Source of the DNA: Archangium sp.
GTDB lineage: Bacteria; Myxococcota; Myxococcia; Myxococcales; Myxococcaceae
Reading direction: 5' to 3'
Assembly: GCA_016793585.1 (NCBI GenBank)
Contig: JAEUJR010000911.1
Span: forward strand, 1-7,859
Length of the DNA: 7,859 nucleotides
Part shown: piece after piece, positions 5,918 through 7,859 of the stretch
Layout of the letters: the number at the start of each line of letters is the position of its first letter
Numbering within the stretch: the first letter of the stretch is position 1
Made by a program: the position numbers and the translations under genes
Notes under the pieces: model-generated
Databases searched by the model: none
Told to the model about the DNA's origin: nothing
The model's input: the letters and a program-made list of their open reading frames with translations, nothing else

Positions 5918-6028
5918 CGGTGTCGTCGAGGGTGCGCGGTGCTAGCACACCCACCTTCGGAAGAAACAGGCAGTTTTTCAGCTCATCGTGAATGAAGTGC
6001 GCGCGTCTCAGCGCTTGAGAAAAGCGGC
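5918..6028. other. 111-bp spacer between the two lipoprotein genes, with a 10-bp palindrome
   Basis: This is the only sizeable gap upstream of the VWA-barrel-barrel-TPR block and the obvious place for a promoter. It is more A/T-rich in the middle (GAAAAACTG on the minus strand) than flanking DNA. It carries a perfect palindrome GTGCTAGCAC at 5939-5948, 21 bases before the VWA start. An imperfect dyad (6007-6019) lies just past the Cys-rich gene's stop but has no T-run, so I do not call it a terminator. No -35/-10 pair was convincing, and no good Shine-Dalgarno precedes the ATG at 5917. Confidence 0.4.
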
Positions 6029-7813
6029 TCACCCGTCCTGGAGTGCGGGAGGCAGACAGGCCTGAACGGAGCGGCTGTCGACGGTCGCGAGCGTCTGGCA
6101 GATCCAGTCGGTCGGGCACTCCGAGTCGAGCGTGCAGGGCTGCGTACAGATCGGGCCGGAGTCTTTGCGAATGCACAGTCCGGTCTCGCACGCCGCAGGC
6201 CCGAAGGTGCAGCTCGCGCCAGCGCCGCCGCCGCCCGAAGGGAAGCAGACGTCGACGGTCTGATCCGACGCCGTCGAGCGCTGGGCCTTGCGACAGGCGA
6301 AGCCCTGCGGGCAGGCGCCGTTGGTGCAGGTGACGCTGCACACGCGCGCGGTGCCGAGATCGAGACAGGCGCCCGACTGACACGGCGGGCGGCCCGGCGT
6401 GCAGTCGTCTCCGAAGAGACCGCCGATCGGTGCGCAGACGCCCATGCCCGAGAGCGGGCCGTCGCTCGTGCGCTTCTCGGGCGCGCAGTCGTAGCCAGTC
6501 GCCGACGACTCGCAGCAGCGGTATCGAGTGTCGCCACACTGCGAGTCCTTCGTGCAGGTGTTTGAGCAGAAGGCGTTCACCCCGGCCTTCACGCACACGC
6601 CCGTGAGGCAGTCGAAGGCGCCGTTCGCGTTGCAGTCTTCACCGAGGCGCTTGAGGCCGCCCTTGCACGAGCCACGCTGCGGCATGCAGTACTTCCGCGT
6701 CGGCCCGGTGGGATCCGCCACGTCCTTGCAGACGAACCCCGTGCCGTAGGAGCGCACGCACGCTGAATCATCGAGGCAGGGCGTCGAGCAGAACGACTCA
6801 CCCTTGAAGGGGCACGCGGGGCAGTCGTTCACGATGCACCGGTTCTCGGTGAAACCGCCGCGACGGCAGTCGTCGTTGTTGCTGCACGGAGAGCATTGCC
6901 GCCCATCGAGCGCAGGTTGGCAGGTGCCGCCCTGGCAGAGCTTGCCAATGCCGCACTGGTTCGAGAGCTGCCCCTGATCGCGCGTCGGGTCGCAGTAGCC
7001 CTTGCACGTGTTCGAGTTGGGCACGCACTGGTACGGGCCTTTGCCGTCTTCGGCCGCAGGCGATTTCAGGTTCACGCACGAGAACCCCGACGGGCACTCG
7101 GGGTTCTGCGCCGAGTCGAGCGATCTGGGGTCGCACGCTCCGGCCGGGCAGACGTTCTTGGCAGGGTTGCAGTCGCGCCCGCAGAACTGCTCTCCCGAGA
7201 CGATGTTGCGAACGCAGAGATCGAACGGCCCGCCGCACTCGTCATCTCCAGAGCACGCGTCGCAGACCGCACGGCCTGCGTTGCAGGTCTCGTTCGTCGG
7301 CACGCATTGCTTGATGATCGCGTTCTCTTTGCCGGCGGGGATCTCACGGCACGACGACCCCGAAGGGCAGACGTCGTTCGCGCCACAGGGGCCGGTGCAG
7401 AACTGCTCTCCCGAACCGATGGCCTTGAAGCACGCGCCGCCCATCGGGCACTGCGAGACGTCCTGACACGGAGAGCAGAGCGCGCGAGAGACGGCGATGA
7501 AGCAGTTTCCAGTCTCGGCGTTGCAGGTGTGGCCTGCCGGGCAGTCGACGTTCGTCTTGCAGCCCGAGAGCCTCTTGCAGATCTTGCCGTAGCGGCCTGC
7601 GCCTTCGCAGACGAAGCCGTCGGGACAAGTGTCGGTACAGTTGCTCGTACAGAAGCCCGACTGATCGTCGAGCGCGATGCACAGCCCGTCACGGCACTGC
7701 GCAGCGGGGTCGTTCGGAGTGCACGGGTCGCCGAGGTTGAGGAGCGTGACTCGACTCGTCGAGCCACACCCCGCAGCCAGCACCACGAGAGCGATGGTGA
7801 GAACGCGAAGCAT
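6029..7813 (-). CDS. Cysteine-rich modular lipoprotein, putative surface or adhesion protein
   Basis: 594 residues with 77 cysteines (13%). The signal peptide (core VLTIALVVLAAG) ends in a lipobox A-A-G-C at Cys16, leaving 76 cysteines, an even number that fits up to 38 disulfides. Two module types are visible. Type B, G-D/E-x-C with later CS/T-x2-C and CP-x-G-x2-C spacing, recurs at about 28-80, 390-460, 468-523 and 533-587. Type A, C-x2-C-x5-C followed by GE(Q/S)FC-x3-C, recurs at about 113-170, 184-270 and 307-380. This resembles small disulfide-knotted modules of secreted eukaryotic proteins and of large myxobacterial Cys-rich lipoproteins such as CglD, a gliding protein; I cannot claim orthology. 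There is no enzyme motif or transmembrane segment beyond the signal. The ATG at 7813 has an excellent AGGGGAGAG four bases upstream. It precedes the VWA gene by 111 bases on the same strand, so co-transcription is possible but unproven. A protease-resistant, lipid-anchored surface protein is the inference. Confidence 0.85.
   Translation of the reverse strand: MLRVLTIALVVLAAGCGSTSRVTLLNLGDPCTPNDPAAQCRDGLCIALDDQSGFCTSNCTDTCPDGFVCEGAGRYGKICKRLSGCKTNVDCPAGHTCNAETGNCFIAVSRALCSPCQDVSQCPMGGACFKAIGSGEQFCTGPCGANDVCPSGSSCREIPAGKENAIIKQCVPTNETCNAGRAVCDACSGDDECGGPFDLCVRNIVSGEQFCGRDCNPAKNVCPAGACDPRSLDSAQNPECPSGFSCVNLKSPAAEDGKGPYQCVPNSNTCKGYCDPTRDQGQLSNQCGIGKLCQGGTCQPALDGRQCSPCSNNDDCRRGGFTENRCIVNDCPACPFKGESFCSTPCLDDSACVRSYGTGFVCKDVADPTGPTRKYCMPQRGSCKGGLKRLGEDCNANGAFDCLTGVCVKAGVNAFCSNTCTKDSQCGDTRYRCCESSATGYDCAPEKRTSDGPLSGMGVCAPIGGLFGDDCTPGRPPCQSGACLDLGTARVCSVTCTNGACPQGFACRKAQRSTASDQTVDVCFPSGGGGAGASCTFGPAACETGLCIRKDSGPICTQPCTLDSECPTDWICQTLATVDSRSVQACLPPALQDG
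7181..7414 (-). repeat. 18-bp direct repeat inside the Cys-rich gene
   Basis: The same 18 bases, beginning GCAGAACTGCTCTC, occur at 7181-7198 and 7397-7414, exactly 216 bases (72 codons) apart and in frame. Both encode the SGEQFC start of a half-module (residues 134-139 and 206-211). The nucleotide identity suggests fairly recent module duplication or gene conversion. Confidence 0.7.
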
Positions 7814-7817
7814 CCAA

Positions 7818-7826
7818 CTCTCCCCT
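7818..7826 (-). promoter_or_regulatory. Strong ribosome binding site of the Cys-rich lipoprotein gene
   Basis: AGGGGAGAG lies four bases before the ATG at 7813, the strongest Shine-Dalgarno in the window, and fixes that start. Confidence 0.8.
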
Positions 7827-7845
7827 GTTGCCGGCCCCTGGTTCT

Positions 7846-7858
7846 GCTTCGACGAAGC
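7846..7858. promoter_or_regulatory. Inverted repeat GCTTCG-a-CGAAGC at the right edge
   Basis: Perfect 6-bp arms surround a single central base, 33 bases upstream of the Cys-rich gene start. It could be part of an upstream terminator, an operator, or chance; the window ends one base later, so context is missing. Confidence 0.3.
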
Positions 7859-7859
7859 G

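Noticed and set aside
4991..5995. Long plus-strand open frame of 334 codons opposite the VWA gene
   Set aside because: Antisense shadow of a high-GC gene: Arg/Val/Asp-rich composition, no signal or domain, no ribosome site. The minus strand carries a coherent VWA lipoprotein.
6007..6019. Imperfect dyad CTCA-GCGC-TTGAG just after the Cys-rich gene as a terminator
   Set aside because: Short stem, unpaired base and no T-run downstream on the minus strand.
5739..6596. Minus-strand open frame of 285 codons bridging the two lipoprotein genes
   Set aside because: Out of frame with both well-supported genes, crosses their spacer and lacks any protein-like features.
1..7859. CRISPR array, tRNA or rRNA, insertion sequence, or phage signature
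   Set aside because: No regularly spaced repeats, no cloverleaf or rRNA-like stretch, no transposase-like protein or terminal inverted repeats, and no coding gap over 200 bases.

Overview
The window looks like high-GC chromosomal DNA from a myxobacterium or close relative (Myxococcota, the former Deltaproteobacteria). This rests on strong G/C bias at third codon positions, long spurious open frames on both strands, a cysteine-rich modular lipoprotein, and a gene set resembling the outer-membrane part of the Myxococcus xanthus Agl-Glt gliding machine. All six real genes lie on the minus strand, so transcription runs from the right edge to the left edge.

Layout in order of transcription: (1) a 594-residue lipoprotein with 77 cysteines arranged in repeated modules (7813-6029); (2) after a 111-base gap, a 484-residue von Willebrand A (VWA) lipoprotein with an apparently complete metal-ion-dependent adhesion site (MIDAS) (5917-4463); (3) a 262-residue outer-membrane beta-barrel, GltB-like by position (4451-3663); (4) a paralogous 373-residue beta-barrel with a disordered acidic and Thr/Pro-rich N-terminal insert, GltA-like by position (3648-2527); (5) a 512-residue periplasmic TPR protein resembling GltC (2514-976). 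Genes 2-5 are separated by only 11-14 bases, with ribosome sites close to or overlapping the preceding stop, so they look like one translationally coupled operon. A stem-loop plus T-rich tract at 887-919, preceded by a second hairpin, ends that unit. (6) A further TPR protein begins at 804 after a 171-base spacer with its own strong ribosome site, and runs off the left edge.

The barrel-barrel-TPR order matches the gltB-gltA-gltC order I recall from M. xanthus, where these proteins form the outer-membrane and periplasmic side of the focal-adhesion complex. The inferred theme is a surface adhesion or gliding module: the two lipoproteins would be the surface-exposed, disulfide-stabilised contact parts, the two barrels their outer-membrane platform, and the TPR proteins the periplasmic link to an inner-membrane motor not seen here. 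The most notable point is that a MIDAS-bearing VWA lipoprotein sits inside the glt-type operon; in M. xanthus the VWA adhesin CglB is, as I recall, encoded at a separate locus. Glt identities rest on gene order, architecture and remembered family features, not on a database search.
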